The position numbers and the translations under genes are program-made. 35,910 bases of DNA from Fusobacterium mortiferum (lineage in GTDB: Bacteria; Fusobacteriota; Fusobacteriia; Fusobacteriales; Fusobacteriaceae). The stretch spans positions 1 through 35,910 of the forward strand of contig NZ_JACSNP010000017.1 of NCBI RefSeq assembly GCF_016900045.1, written 5' to 3'. Of the stretch, positions 26,534 through 34,795 are shown piece by piece (position 1 is the first letter of the stretch; each line of letters opens with the position of its first letter). The notes below the pieces were generated by a model. It was not told the origin of the DNA. It was given only the letters and a program-made list of their open reading frames with translations, and ran no database searches.

Positions 26534-26594
26534 ACATGTATAAGATAAAGTCAAAAAATACGATTATTAAGAATAAATATTGTGGAGGTAATAT

Positions 26595-27980
26595 ATGAAA
26601 AATGCTATTTTAGCAATTTCAGAGAGAAAAGAGACTTTGAAACAAATAAGAAAAGAATTGTCAGAACAATATGAAATAATTACATTTAATAACTTATTAG
26701 ATGCTCTTGATATGTTAAGAGAGAGTGATTTTGATATTATTCTTTTAGATGAATACTTAACATGGTTTAATTTTGCAGAAGCTAAAAGAAAATTAAGTGG
26801 ATTAGGAAAAGATTTCGTAATAGTTGGTCTATTAGAAGATGAAACAGAAGCAGCTATACAAGAGTTAAAAAATGCTGATATTTATAACTATTTAATGAAA
26901 CCAGTAGAATTAAAAGAGATGAACAGAATAATTTTACCTGCATTAAAGAATTTAGAGATATTAAAAGAGAAAAGAAAATTAGAAGAAAAATTAGCTAGTC
27001 TTGAAGAAGAGAGTGAGATAGTAGGACAATCTTCAAGAATAAAAGATGTAAAAAATCTTGTTGACAAAGTAGCAGAAAGTGATTTAGCTGTACTAATTAC
27101 TGGAGAGAATGGATTAGGAAAAGAGATTGTAGCAAGAGAAATTTATAAAAAAAGTGATAGAAGAAAGAATAACTATATAGTTGTAAGCTGTGCTTCATTA
27201 CCAGAAGAAACAATGGATAGAGAGTTATTTGGATATGAAAGAGGAGCTTTTACAGGAGCTAATTCAAGTAAAAAAGGACTTTTAGAAGAAGCAGATGGTG
27301 GAACTATATTCCTAGATGATATTTCAGCTATGGACATAAAATGTCAAGCTAAACTTCTAAAAGTTATAGAATATGGTGAATTAAAAAGAGTTGGTGGAAA
27401 TAAAACAAGAAGAGTAGATGTAAGATTTATTGCTTCAAGTAATAAAGATTTAAAAGATGAAACAGAAAAAGGAAGATTTAGAAAGGATCTATACCATAGA
27501 TTAACAGCTTTTCCTATAGAGGTTCCACCTTTAAGAGAGAGAAAAGAGGATATTCCATTATTAGCTAACTACTTCTTAAATAAGATAGTAAGAGAGTTAC
27601 ACAGAGATACTCCAGTAATTTCGGGAGAGGCTATGAAATATTTAATGGAGTATTCATATCCAGGAAATATCAGAGAATTAAAGAATATGATAGAAAGAAT
27701 GGTAATTTTATCAACAGATAAAGTAATTGATGTAGAGGATTTACCATTAGAGATAAAAATGAAGTCTGATACTGTTGAAAATAAAACAGTAGTTGGAGTA
27801 GGGCCATTAAAGGATATATTAGAGCAAGAAATTTATAGCTTAGCAGATGTTGAGAAGGTAGTAATTGCGATAGCTCTTCAAAAGACTAGATGGAATAAGC
27901 AAGAGACTTCAAAATTATTAGGAATAGGAAGAACTACTCTTTATGAAAAAATCAGAAAATATGGTTTAGATTTTAAATAG
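26595..27980 (+). CDS. Sigma-54-dependent activator with a degenerate receiver domain
   Basis: A 461-residue NtrC-like regulator. Residues 1-120 resemble a receiver: the aspartate D52 (IILLDEYL) and lysine K102 (YLMKPVE) remain, but the N-terminal acidic pair is missing (AILAISERK) and the conserved Thr/Ser after beta-4 is replaced (IVGLLED). The AAA+ domain at about 142-375 is intact, with Walker A GENGLGKE (170-177), the sigma-54 contact GAFTGA (217-222), Walker B TIFLDD (237-242) and PGNIRELKN. A Fis-type helix-turn-helix closes the protein (NKQETSKLLGIGRTTLYEKI). No histidine kinase or rpoN lies nearby. Its targets are unknown. Confidence 0.9.
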   Translation: MKNAILAISERKETLKQIRKELSEQYEIITFNNLLDALDMLRESDFDIILLDEYLTWFNFAEAKRKLSGLGKDFVIVGLLEDETEAAIQELKNADIYNYLMKPVELKEMNRIILPALKNLEILKEKRKLEEKLASLEEESEIVGQSSRIKDVKNLVDKVAESDLAVLITGENGLGKEIVAREIYKKSDRRKNNYIVVSCASLPEETMDRELFGYERGAFTGANSSKKGLLEEADGGTIFLDDISAMDIKCQAKLLKVIEYGELKRVGGNKTRRVDVRFIASSNKDLKDETEKGRFRKDLYHRLTAFPIEVPPLRERKEDIPLLANYFLNKIVRELHRDTPVISGEAMKYLMEYSYPGNIRELKNMIERMVILSTDKVIDVEDLPLEIKMKSDTVENKTVVGVGPLKDILEQEIYSLADVEKVVIAIALQKTRWNKQETSKLLGIGRTTLYEKIRKYGLDFK

Positions 27981-28034
27981 AAAGAAGCAACATTTTTAAA
28001 GAACTAAGAAAGGGGACAGCTTTGGCTGAAGAAA

Positions 28035-29762
28035 ATGGCAATAAGAAAATTTCGTAAACATATAAAACCTTTTATTTGGGTAATTACTATTTTATTTGTA
28101 ACTTCGTCGGCAATATTAGCTTATATGAATATGAGAAGTTCATATAATAGAGCTAATGTATATGCATTAAAATTAGATGGAGAGAAGATATCAAAGCTTG
28201 ATGTAGAAAAAACAAAGGCTAGTTTAATTCAAGGATACTCTAGATATTTAGGTGATAAATTAGATAAAGATTTAATTGAGTTAATAGCTTTTGATGATGT
28301 AATCAATAGAAATCTAACTTTAAAAATAGCTGAAAAGTTAAATATAAAAGTTCCAAGTAGTGAAGTAAATGCACAGTATGATGCAATAGAAAATTCAGTT
28401 GGAAATAAAGAGCAATTTAAGAGAATGTTAGCAGTACAAGGGTACACTAAAACAACTTTTAAAAATGAGATAAAAAATAATATGTTGATAGAGAAAACAT
28501 TCCAAAAAATTCAAGAGGGAATAACTCCAACAGATGAAGAGATATTAGCTAATTTCAATGAAAATAAAAATAGCTTATATGCTGGCAAAACATTAGATGA
28601 AGTAAAACCTGAGATTATAAAATCTATAAAAGAACAAAAAGGTATGGAGAGATATTTAAAACTTTTAGAGGAATTAAAACTTGATGCTAAGGTTGAAAAT
28701 GTTGCTCCAGAGTATCAAAACTTAGTGGAAAAAGTTGAGATAGATAAAGACGGATTTAAAATAACTAATGTGGATTTAGCTAAAAGAACTTTAGGTATAT
28801 TATTTATGGGTAATATAGATAAAGATGAGGCAAAGGTTCAAGCTAATACTTACTATGAGAATCAAGTTAAATTAGCAGAAGAAGCTAAGAAAAGAGGAGT
28901 TGTAGTTGATGGAACTCTTCCTGTGGATTATCAATTTGCACAGTATCAAAAGGGATTATTCGAGAATATTAAATCACAAATTAAACCAACTGAAGCTGAT
29001 TTAAAAGAGTATTTTGAAAAAAATAGTTTAAAATATGATGTTTTCCCAAGTGCTCAAGCTGATATAGCAATAGTTCAGATAGAGCCATCTTCTGAAGATA
29101 AAGCAAAGGCAAAAGCTGAAGCTGAAAATATTTTGAAAACTTTAGCAAGTGAGAATTTTAAAGAAAAGGCAAAGGAATTGTCACAAGGTCCTAGTGCTAG
29201 CAATGGTGGAGAGCTAGGTTGGTTTTCAAAAGGGGATATGGTGGAACCTTTCCAAAAAGCTGTTTTTGAAGGGGAAGTAGGAAAAGTGTATCCTGCACCT
29301 GTTGAAACAGTATTTGGATATCATTTAATACTAATAGAGGATAGAAATGATACTGAAGGAAAAGCAAAGGCTAGTCATATCTTAATTACTCCTAAAGTAT
29401 CAAAAGAGACTATCAGTTCAAAAGAGAAAGAGATAGCAGAATTAAAAAATAAACTTTCATCAAAAGAGATTACATTTGAAAATTTAAGAAAAGAGAGACC
29501 AGATGTTATTCAAAGTAATAGCTTTAGAATAAATGATGCTGGATATATTTCAGGACTTGGATATAATGAAAAATTAGCAAAATATATTTTAAATGCTCCT
29601 GAAAATACAGTTGAAACAGTTACTATAGATGATAAAATATATATATTTGATAAAACTGAAGATATTAAATATCAAAAAGCTAAATTTGAAAATGTAAAGG
29701 ATAGAGTTTTAGAAGATTATCTAAATAGTAAAGCTCAAGAAGAGATGAAACAATATATTTAA
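28035..29762 (+). CDS. Membrane-anchored peptidyl-prolyl isomerase (PpiD/SurA-like)
   Basis: A 575-residue predicted periplasmic foldase with one N-terminal membrane anchor (residues 11-31) after a basic start (MAIRKFRKHIKPF). A SurA-like helical region covers about 45-215. A parvulin domain spans about 341-437, with GGELGWFSKGDMVEPFQKAV and VFGYHLILIEDR. A second, weaker parvulin-like unit begins at KASHILITPK (445-454) and ends at KIYIFDKTED near 543. The ATG lacks a good binding site at normal spacing: AAAGGGG lies about 20 bases upstream. It probably helps fold exported or outer-membrane proteins. Confidence 0.86.
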   Translation: MAIRKFRKHIKPFIWVITILFVTSSAILAYMNMRSSYNRANVYALKLDGEKISKLDVEKTKASLIQGYSRYLGDKLDKDLIELIAFDDVINRNLTLKIAEKLNIKVPSSEVNAQYDAIENSVGNKEQFKRMLAVQGYTKTTFKNEIKNNMLIEKTFQKIQEGITPTDEEILANFNENKNSLYAGKTLDEVKPEIIKSIKEQKGMERYLKLLEELKLDAKVENVAPEYQNLVEKVEIDKDGFKITNVDLAKRTLGILFMGNIDKDEAKVQANTYYENQVKLAEEAKKRGVVVDGTLPVDYQFAQYQKGLFENIKSQIKPTEADLKEYFEKNSLKYDVFPSAQADIAIVQIEPSSEDKAKAKAEAENILKTLASENFKEKAKELSQGPSASNGGELGWFSKGDMVEPFQKAVFEGEVGKVYPAPVETVFGYHLILIEDRNDTEGKAKASHILITPKVSKETISSKEKEIAELKNKLSSKEITFENLRKERPDVIQSNSFRINDAGYISGLGYNEKLAKYILNAPENTVETVTIDDKIYIFDKTEDIKYQKAKFENVKDRVLEDYLNSKAQEEMKQYI

Positions 29763-29768
29763 TGGTAC

Positions 29769-29806
29769 AAAAAAGAGAATGACCTATTTAGGTTACTCTC
29801 TTTTTT
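29769..29806 (+). terminator. Terminator after the PpiD-like gene
   Basis: AAAAAAGAGAATGACCT (29769-29785) pairs with AGGTTACTCTCTTTTTT (29790-29806), with one mismatch and one G-U. The symmetrical A and T runs could let it work in both directions. Confidence 0.9.
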
Positions 29807-29818
29807 ATTAATTTTTAT

Positions 29819-29847
29819 TTGATTTATTTTTGAAAATATATTATACT
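29819..29847 (+). promoter_or_regulatory. Promoter of dnaG-rpoD
   Basis: TTGATT (29819-29824), a 17-base spacer and TATACT (29842-29847). The start near 29854 gives a leader of about 54 bases. Confidence 0.75.
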
Positions 29848-29907
29848 ATAGAACTGAATATATATTATATTTTTATGGAGAAAAAGAGGATGGGAGGTAT
29901 ATAAAAA

Positions 29908-31704
29908 TTGAAATATAAAACAGAAGATATAGACCTCTTAATAGACTCTCTTAAAATAGAAGAGGTAGTGGGAGAGTTTGTAGAATTAAAAAAAGCAGGT
30001 GCTAATTACAAAGGATTATGTCCATTCCATCCAGATACAACACCATCTTTTATGGTAAGTCCTAGTAAGAATATATGTAAATGTTTTGTTTGTGGTGCAG
30101 GTGGAAATCCCATTTCATTTTATTCACAATATAAGAAGATTAGTTTTTTAGAAGCTATAGAGGAGCTGTCAAAAAAATATGGTATTCCTATAAAAGGAAT
30201 TGATAATAATAGTATAAAACAGCAAGATAATTATGAAAAATATTATGAGATAATGAGAGAAGCTCATAATTTTTATAAGGATATGATATTTTCAAATCAA
30301 GGAAGAGTTGCTTTGGAATATCTTGCAGGTAGAAAACTAAATCCAAAAATTATTAAAGAGAATGGTTTAGGGTTTGCACCAGATAGATGGAGTGAGTTAA
30401 ATGATTATCTTCTATCTAAGGGTTATGAAAGTAAGGATCTTTTAAAACTTGGATTGATAAAAGAGGGAGAGAATGGGAATAATTATGATGTATTTAGAAA
30501 TAGAATAATATTTCCAATATACTCCACAAAGGGAGAGGTAATAGCTTTTGGAGGAAGAACATTAGAAAAAGATAAGGAAACTCCAAAGTATATAAACTCA
30601 CCAGATACCCCAATATTTAAAAAAGGTAAAAATCTATATGGATTAGAGAGAAGTGGAATAATAAGAAAGAAAAATTATGCTATGTTAATGGAAGGGTATA
30701 TGGACGTTTTATCTGCTTATATCTATGGGTTTGATGTAGCACTAGCTCCTCTAGGAACAGCCTTAACAGAGGAACAGGGAATCTTATTAAAAAAGTATAC
30801 TTCCAATATAATTTTATCTTTTGACTCTGATGCTCCAGGGCAAGTAGCTACTGAGAGAGCTGGTCTTATTTTAAAAAGTTTGGGATTTAATATCAGAATT
30901 TTAAAATTAGAAGGAGCTAAAGATCCAGACGAGTATTTAAAACAGTTTGGAAAAGAGAGTTTTCTAAAATGTGTTAAAAATTCAGTAGAGATATTTGATT
31001 TTTTATTTAGCTACTATCTGAAAGAGTATGATCTAAGTAATATGATGTCTAAACAAAATTTCATAAATAGGTTTAAGGAGTTTTTTCAGTGTGTAGATAC
31101 AGAACTAGAGAAAACACTATATTTAGACAGACTTTCTAAAGAATTAGAGATTGAAAAAGATATATTAAAAGATATTTTAATAGATAAAAATAGAAAAAAA
31201 TCAAGGAAATTCGAAGAAGATTTAGTAAATATAAATATGGGGGAAGAGTCTGAAATTATAAATAGGGTTGAAAAAGATACCGTTTTTTTAATTTTAGCAA
31301 ATAGAAAAAATTTTGATTATTTTAGAGATAAGAATATAAAGGGCTCTTTAACTAAAAAAATATATCAATATTTAAAAAGTTCTGAAGCTGACGAAAGTGT
31401 AGTTAATATTCCAGAACATATAGAGTTAACATCTCAAGAAATGGAACAGTGGCAACTTATAATTTGTTCACTAATAGAAAATAGTTCGAATGAGAAAAAA
31501 ATAGAAGAGTTATTAAAAGAGACTTTTTTATCTTGGTTTAAACAGGAGATAGAGAGTAGTTATCGAAGAGTCAAAAGTATGGATTTGGTAACAGGGTTGA
31601 TGTTAGTTAACAAAATAAAGCAATTAGAAATAGCTTTAAGTAAAACAAATAGTTTTGATGAGATAGAAAATATGTATAAAAATTTTAAAGAGATAGTAAA
31701 TTAA
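29908..31704 (+). CDS. dnaG: DNA primase (TTG start)
   Basis: Makes RNA primers at the replication fork. The N-terminal zinc ribbon has C38, H41, C59 and C62 (GLCPFHPDTTPSF, then CFVCGAGG). The TOPRIM core holds LMEGYMDVLSAY near residue 257 and FDSDAPG near 305 as metal-binding residues. The C-terminal third, which should bind the DnaB helicase, is less conserved. TTG 29908 follows GGGAGGT by nine bases; the ATG at 29890 runs into a stop. At 598 residues it is of normal size. It is co-directional with rpoD, 30 bases apart, the core of the macromolecular synthesis operon. Confidence 0.96.
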   Translation: MKYKTEDIDLLIDSLKIEEVVGEFVELKKAGANYKGLCPFHPDTTPSFMVSPSKNICKCFVCGAGGNPISFYSQYKKISFLEAIEELSKKYGIPIKGIDNNSIKQQDNYEKYYEIMREAHNFYKDMIFSNQGRVALEYLAGRKLNPKIIKENGLGFAPDRWSELNDYLLSKGYESKDLLKLGLIKEGENGNNYDVFRNRIIFPIYSTKGEVIAFGGRTLEKDKETPKYINSPDTPIFKKGKNLYGLERSGIIRKKNYAMLMEGYMDVLSAYIYGFDVALAPLGTALTEEQGILLKKYTSNIILSFDSDAPGQVATERAGLILKSLGFNIRILKLEGAKDPDEYLKQFGKESFLKCVKNSVEIFDFLFSYYLKEYDLSNMMSKQNFINRFKEFFQCVDTELEKTLYLDRLSKELEIEKDILKDILIDKNRKKSRKFEEDLVNINMGEESEIINRVEKDTVFLILANRKNFDYFRDKNIKGSLTKKIYQYLKSSEADESVVNIPEHIELTSQEMEQWQLIICSLIENSSNEKKIEELLKETFLSWFKQEIESSYRRVKSMDLVTGLMLVNKIKQLEIALSKTNSFDEIENMYKNFKEIVN

Positions 31705-31734
31705 CCTATAAGTTATTTAGAGGAGGCTCAAATA

Positions 31735-33123
31735 ATGAGAGAGTTTATAAAAAATGAAAAAGTTCTAGCTTTAGTTAGAAAAGCTATGGAGAATAAGTGT
31801 ATCACTTATGAAGAGATTAATGATGGGCTTAAAGATGATTTTCCAGTTGATAAAATAGAACAGTTAATAACTGGAATGATAGATCAAGGTATAGAGATAG
31901 TAAGACAAGAGGATATAGAAAAAACAAAAAAAATAGCTAAAGAAGTTAAGGCAAAAGAGGAAAAAGCTAAAAAAGCAAAAGAGGGAACTACTAAGAAAAC
32001 AACAAGAACAACAAAAAAGAAAGAGAAGGAAGAGATTCTAGAAGATGATATTATCGATGATGATAAATTCGATGATTTTAAAGATGACTTCAAAGATGAG
32101 GATATAGATATTGATCTTTTTGAAAAAGATTTTGAAAAAGATGATTTTTTAGATGATGATGATTTTGATGATGTTTTAGATGGAAAACTAGATGATTTTG
32201 ATGATGACTTTGATCATTTCAATCCTGACGATTTAGAGGATCTTGGAGATGATGAGTATATAAGTGATGATCTTTTCACTCTTTCTGGCGATATGAAAGT
32301 AGATGAGCCGATAAAGATGTATCTACGTGAGATTGGACAGATTCCATTATTAAGTCATGATGAAGAGTTAGAGTATGCAAAGAGAGCTTTAGAAGGTGAT
32401 GAATGGGCAAGTCAACAACTAATAGAAGCTAACTTGAGATTAGTTGTAAGTATAGCTAAAAAGCATACAAATAGAGGATTAAAACTTCTTGATCTAATAC
32501 AAGAGGGAAATATAGGACTGATGAAAGCTGTAGAAAAGTTTGAGTACACAAAGGGATATAAATTCTCTACATATGCTACTTGGTGGATAAGACAAGCAAT
32601 AACAAGAGCTATTGCAGATCAAGGAAGAACTATCAGAATACCTGTTCATATGATAGAAACAATAAATAAAATTAAAAAAGAAGCTAGAATTTATCTTCAA
32701 GAAACTGGAAAAGATGCTACTCCTGAGGTTTTAGCAGAAAGACTTGGAATGGAGGTAGAGAAGGTAAAAGCTATTCAAGAGATGAATCAAGATCCGATTT
32801 CTTTAGAAACTCCAGTAGGAAGTGAAGAAGATAGCGAATTAGGAGATTTCGTAGAGGATAATAAAATGCTAAATCCATATGAATTAACAAATAGATCATT
32901 ACTAAGAGAGCAACTAGATGGAGTATTAAATAGCTTAAGTAGTAGAGAGGAAAAAGTACTAAGATATAGATATGGACTTGATGATGGTTCTCCTAAAACA
33001 TTGGAAGAGGTTGGAAAAATTTTCAAGGTAACAAGAGAGAGAATCAGACAGATAGAGGTTAAGGCACTTAGAAAGTTAAGACATCCAAGCAGAAGAAAGA
33101 AATTGGAAGATTTTAAAGTATAA
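31735..33123 (+). CDS. rpoD: Primary sigma factor RpoD (sigma-70/SigA)
   Basis: The housekeeping sigma factor, 462 residues. A region 1.1-like N-terminus (1-55) is followed by a lysine-rich stretch (about 62-98) and a very aspartate-rich linker (about 101-180). The conserved sigma core begins with region 1.2 at [17 protein letters not shown] (190-206). Region 2 holds [20 protein letters not shown] (251-270) and [17 protein letters not shown] (277-293) for -10 recognition. Region 4.2 is [19 protein letters not shown] (431-449) for -35 recognition. All key residues are kept. The charged linker is longer and more polar than in compact SigA proteins. Confidence 0.97.
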   Translation: MREFIKNEKVLALVRKAMENKCITYEEINDGLKDDFPVDKIEQLITGMIDQGIEIVRQEDIEKTKKIAKEVKAKEEKAKKAKEGTTKKTTRTTKKKEKEEILEDDIIDDDKFDDFKDDFKDEDIDIDLFEKDFEKDDFLDDDDFDDVLDGKLDDFDDDFDHFNPDDLEDLGDDEYISDDLFTLSGDMKVDEPIKMYLREIGQIPLLSHDEELEYAKRALEGDEWASQQLIEANLRLVVSIAKKHTNRGLKLLDLIQEGNIGLMKAVEKFEYTKGYKFSTYATWWIRQAITRAIADQGRTIRIPVHMIETINKIKKEARIYLQETGKDATPEVLAERLGMEVEKVKAIQEMNQDPISLETPVGSEEDSELGDFVEDNKMLNPYELTNRSLLREQLDGVLNSLSSREEKVLRYRYGLDDGSPKTLEEVGKIFKVTRERIRQIEVKALRKLRHPSRRKKLEDFKV

Positions 33124-33135
33124 TATATTTGGGAG

Positions 33136-33171
33136 AGAGGCTGGAAATAGAGATTTTATCAGCCTCTTTTT
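33136..33171 (+). terminator. Terminator between rpoD and the sigma-like gene
   Basis: AGAGGCTG (33136-33143) pairs with CAGCCTCT (33160-33167); AAAT and ATTT inside can extend the stem. A short T-run ends it. There is no clear promoter in the 26 bases after it, so the next genes likely depend on read-through. Confidence 0.78.
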
Positions 33172-33197
33172 AAGCTTATAAAAAAGGAGAACAGAGT

Positions 33198-34007
33198 ATG
33201 GAAAAGATAAATGTAATAGATTTTGAAAGACAAGTTGTAAAAAAATATTTTGATGAAGAGGAGTTTTTAAAATTTTTAAAAGAGAAAAGGGAGCTAGTAT
33301 TAGATTACTCTAAACTTTCATTAAAAGAGTTAGAAGAGGAAGATTTAGAGATAATGGGAGAAGAGAGTGTAATTGATTATTTAGAAGAGGTTTCTAGTAT
33401 AATTCCAAATCAAGAGGAGAATGAAGAAGATTTTGTAGTACAAAATCTTCCAGTAGTAGCCTCAATAGCATTTAACTATTTAAGAGAGGGAGTTGCATAT
33501 TTAGATGTTGTTCAAGAGGGAACAATGGGGCTTATGAAAGGAATAGCTCTATATGATGGAGAAAAATATGGAGATTTTGAAAATTATAAAAAATATTGGA
33601 TAATTAGAGAGATGGTAATTTTTATAAATAGCAAGATTACAGATATAAAGAATGAGTTTAAAAGATTTTTTAAAGATAAAAGAGAGAATTTTGGAAAAGA
33701 GGAACACACACATAGTGAAGAGGACGGAGAGGTGTACTTAAAAGAGGAAGACCTACTTCCAAGCTTAGAAGCAATTGATAAGAGAGAGAAATTAATGGAG
33801 AGAACTATTGAGTTTGGAGCCTTAAAAAACAGACTGAGTTCAAGACAGATAGAGGTACTAAATCTATATTTTGGATTTGGAGCAGAGAGAAGATTTTCTA
33901 TTTTTGAAATAGAGGAGAAATTAGGATTGAAAAAGGGAGAGGGAGAGATTATTTTTGAACAAGCTCTTTTGATTTTATCAACAATGGAAGGAAAAATATT
34001 TTTATGA
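33198..34007 (+). CDS. Divergent sigma-70-like protein, RpoD paralogue
   Basis: A 269-residue acidic protein. Residues 82-145 align by eye with sigma region 2: NLPVVASIAFNYLREGVAYL then DVVQEGTMGLMKGIALYD, against Rpo[21 protein letters not shown] and [18 protein letters not shown]. The core-binding part is well kept, but the -10 reading part has drifted (FENYKKYWIIREMVIFI). Region 3 is replaced by a short charged linker (150-190). Residues 210-262 resemble region 4 (LSSRQIEVLNLYFGFG), yet the -35 recognition helix has lost its arginines (KKGEGEIIFEQALLILSTM). It may be an alternative sigma factor or a core-binding regulator that does not read promoters; I cannot tell. The ATG follows AAAAGGAG. 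Its stop overlaps the next start by four bases (ATGA). Confidence 0.75.
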   Translation: MEKINVIDFERQVVKKYFDEEEFLKFLKEKRELVLDYSKLSLKELEEEDLEIMGEESVIDYLEEVSSIIPNQEENEEDFVVQNLPVVASIAFNYLREGVAYLDVVQEGTMGLMKGIALYDGEKYGDFENYKKYWIIREMVIFINSKITDIKNEFKRFFKDKRENFGKEEHTHSEEDGEVYLKEEDLLPSLEAIDKREKLMERTIEFGALKNRLSSRQIEVLNLYFGFGAERRFSIFEIEEKLGLKKGEGEIIFEQALLILSTMEGKIFL

Positions 34008-34780
34008 TAGCTAAGAATATAATAAAGGAGTTGGAATTAAATTTTCCAAAAAATTTGGCAGAAGAGTGGGACAATGTAGGATTATTAGTAGGTGATAACA
34101 GAAGGGAGATTAAAAAAATTCAACTTTCTCTTGATGCTACTGAAAAAGCTATAGATAACGCTATAGAAAATGGTGTTGATATGTTAGTAACACATCATCC
34201 AATGATATTTAAAGGGATAAAAAATATAGATTATTCAACTGTATTAGGAAGAAAAATAATCAAATTAATAGAGAATAGGATAAATTTATATGCCCTTCAT
34301 ACTAATTTAGACTCGGCATTAAATGGGTTGAATGATTATATTATAAAAGAGTTAGGAGTAAGCAATTCTAAAGTTATAGATGAAAATATTAATGGTGAAA
34401 GTTGTGGAATAGGAAGAGTCTATAAATTAGACAAAGAAACAACAGTGGCTGAATACATTAAGTTATTAAAAGAGAAACTTGAGATAGAGAATGTAAGATT
34501 AGTAGGAGAAGAGAGTAGTTTAATAAAAAAAGTTGCTATTGTAAATGGGTCTGGAATGAACTACTGGAGAAAGGTAAAAAAATTAAATGTAGACCTGTTT
34601 ATAACTGGTGATGTTGGATATCATGAAGCTTTAGACGCTATGGAAAGTGGATTAAATTTAATTGATATTGGACATTTTGAAAGTGAGCAATGTTTTGCAA
34701 GACTTTTAAAAAGTTACTTTGAAAAAATGTCAATAGATGTTATAATTTACAATGACGGACCAATTTTCAAAAATTATTAA
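34004..34780 (+). CDS. Nif3-like dinuclear metal centre protein
   Basis: A 258-residue member of the Nif3/YbgI (DUF34) family. Motifs that hold the two metal ions are present: AEEWDNVGLLVGD near residue 19, VTHHPMIFK near 62, LHTNLDSALNG near 98, and IGHFESEQC near the C-terminus. Some family members are annotated as GTP cyclohydrolase I type 2, but the cellular role is not settled. It overlaps the sigma-like gene by four bases, so the two are made together. In many Firmicutes a Nif3 gene also lies downstream of rpoD. Confidence 0.9.
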   Translation: MIAKNIIKELELNFPKNLAEEWDNVGLLVGDNRREIKKIQLSLDATEKAIDNAIENGVDMLVTHHPMIFKGIKNIDYSTVLGRKIIKLIENRINLYALHTNLDSALNGLNDYIIKELGVSNSKVIDENINGESCGIGRVYKLDKETTVAEYIKLLKEKLEIENVRLVGEESSLIKKVAIVNGSGMNYWRKVKKLNVDLFITGDVGYHEALDAMESGLNLIDIGHFESEQCFARLLKSYFEKMSIDVIIYNDGPIFKNY

Positions 34781-34795
34781 TTTGGAGAGTTAGTA

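Noticed and set aside
28012..28026. Sigma-54-like -24/-12 match (GG, ten bases, GC) before the PpiD-like gene
   Set aside because: The GG-N10-GC spacing fits, but the flanking bases are poor and the predicted start would fall after the ATG at 28035, removing the start codon.
32035..32275. DNA repeat in the GAT-rich part of rpoD
   Set aside because: The repetition comes from aspartate codons in an acidic linker, with no regular unit or direct repeat.
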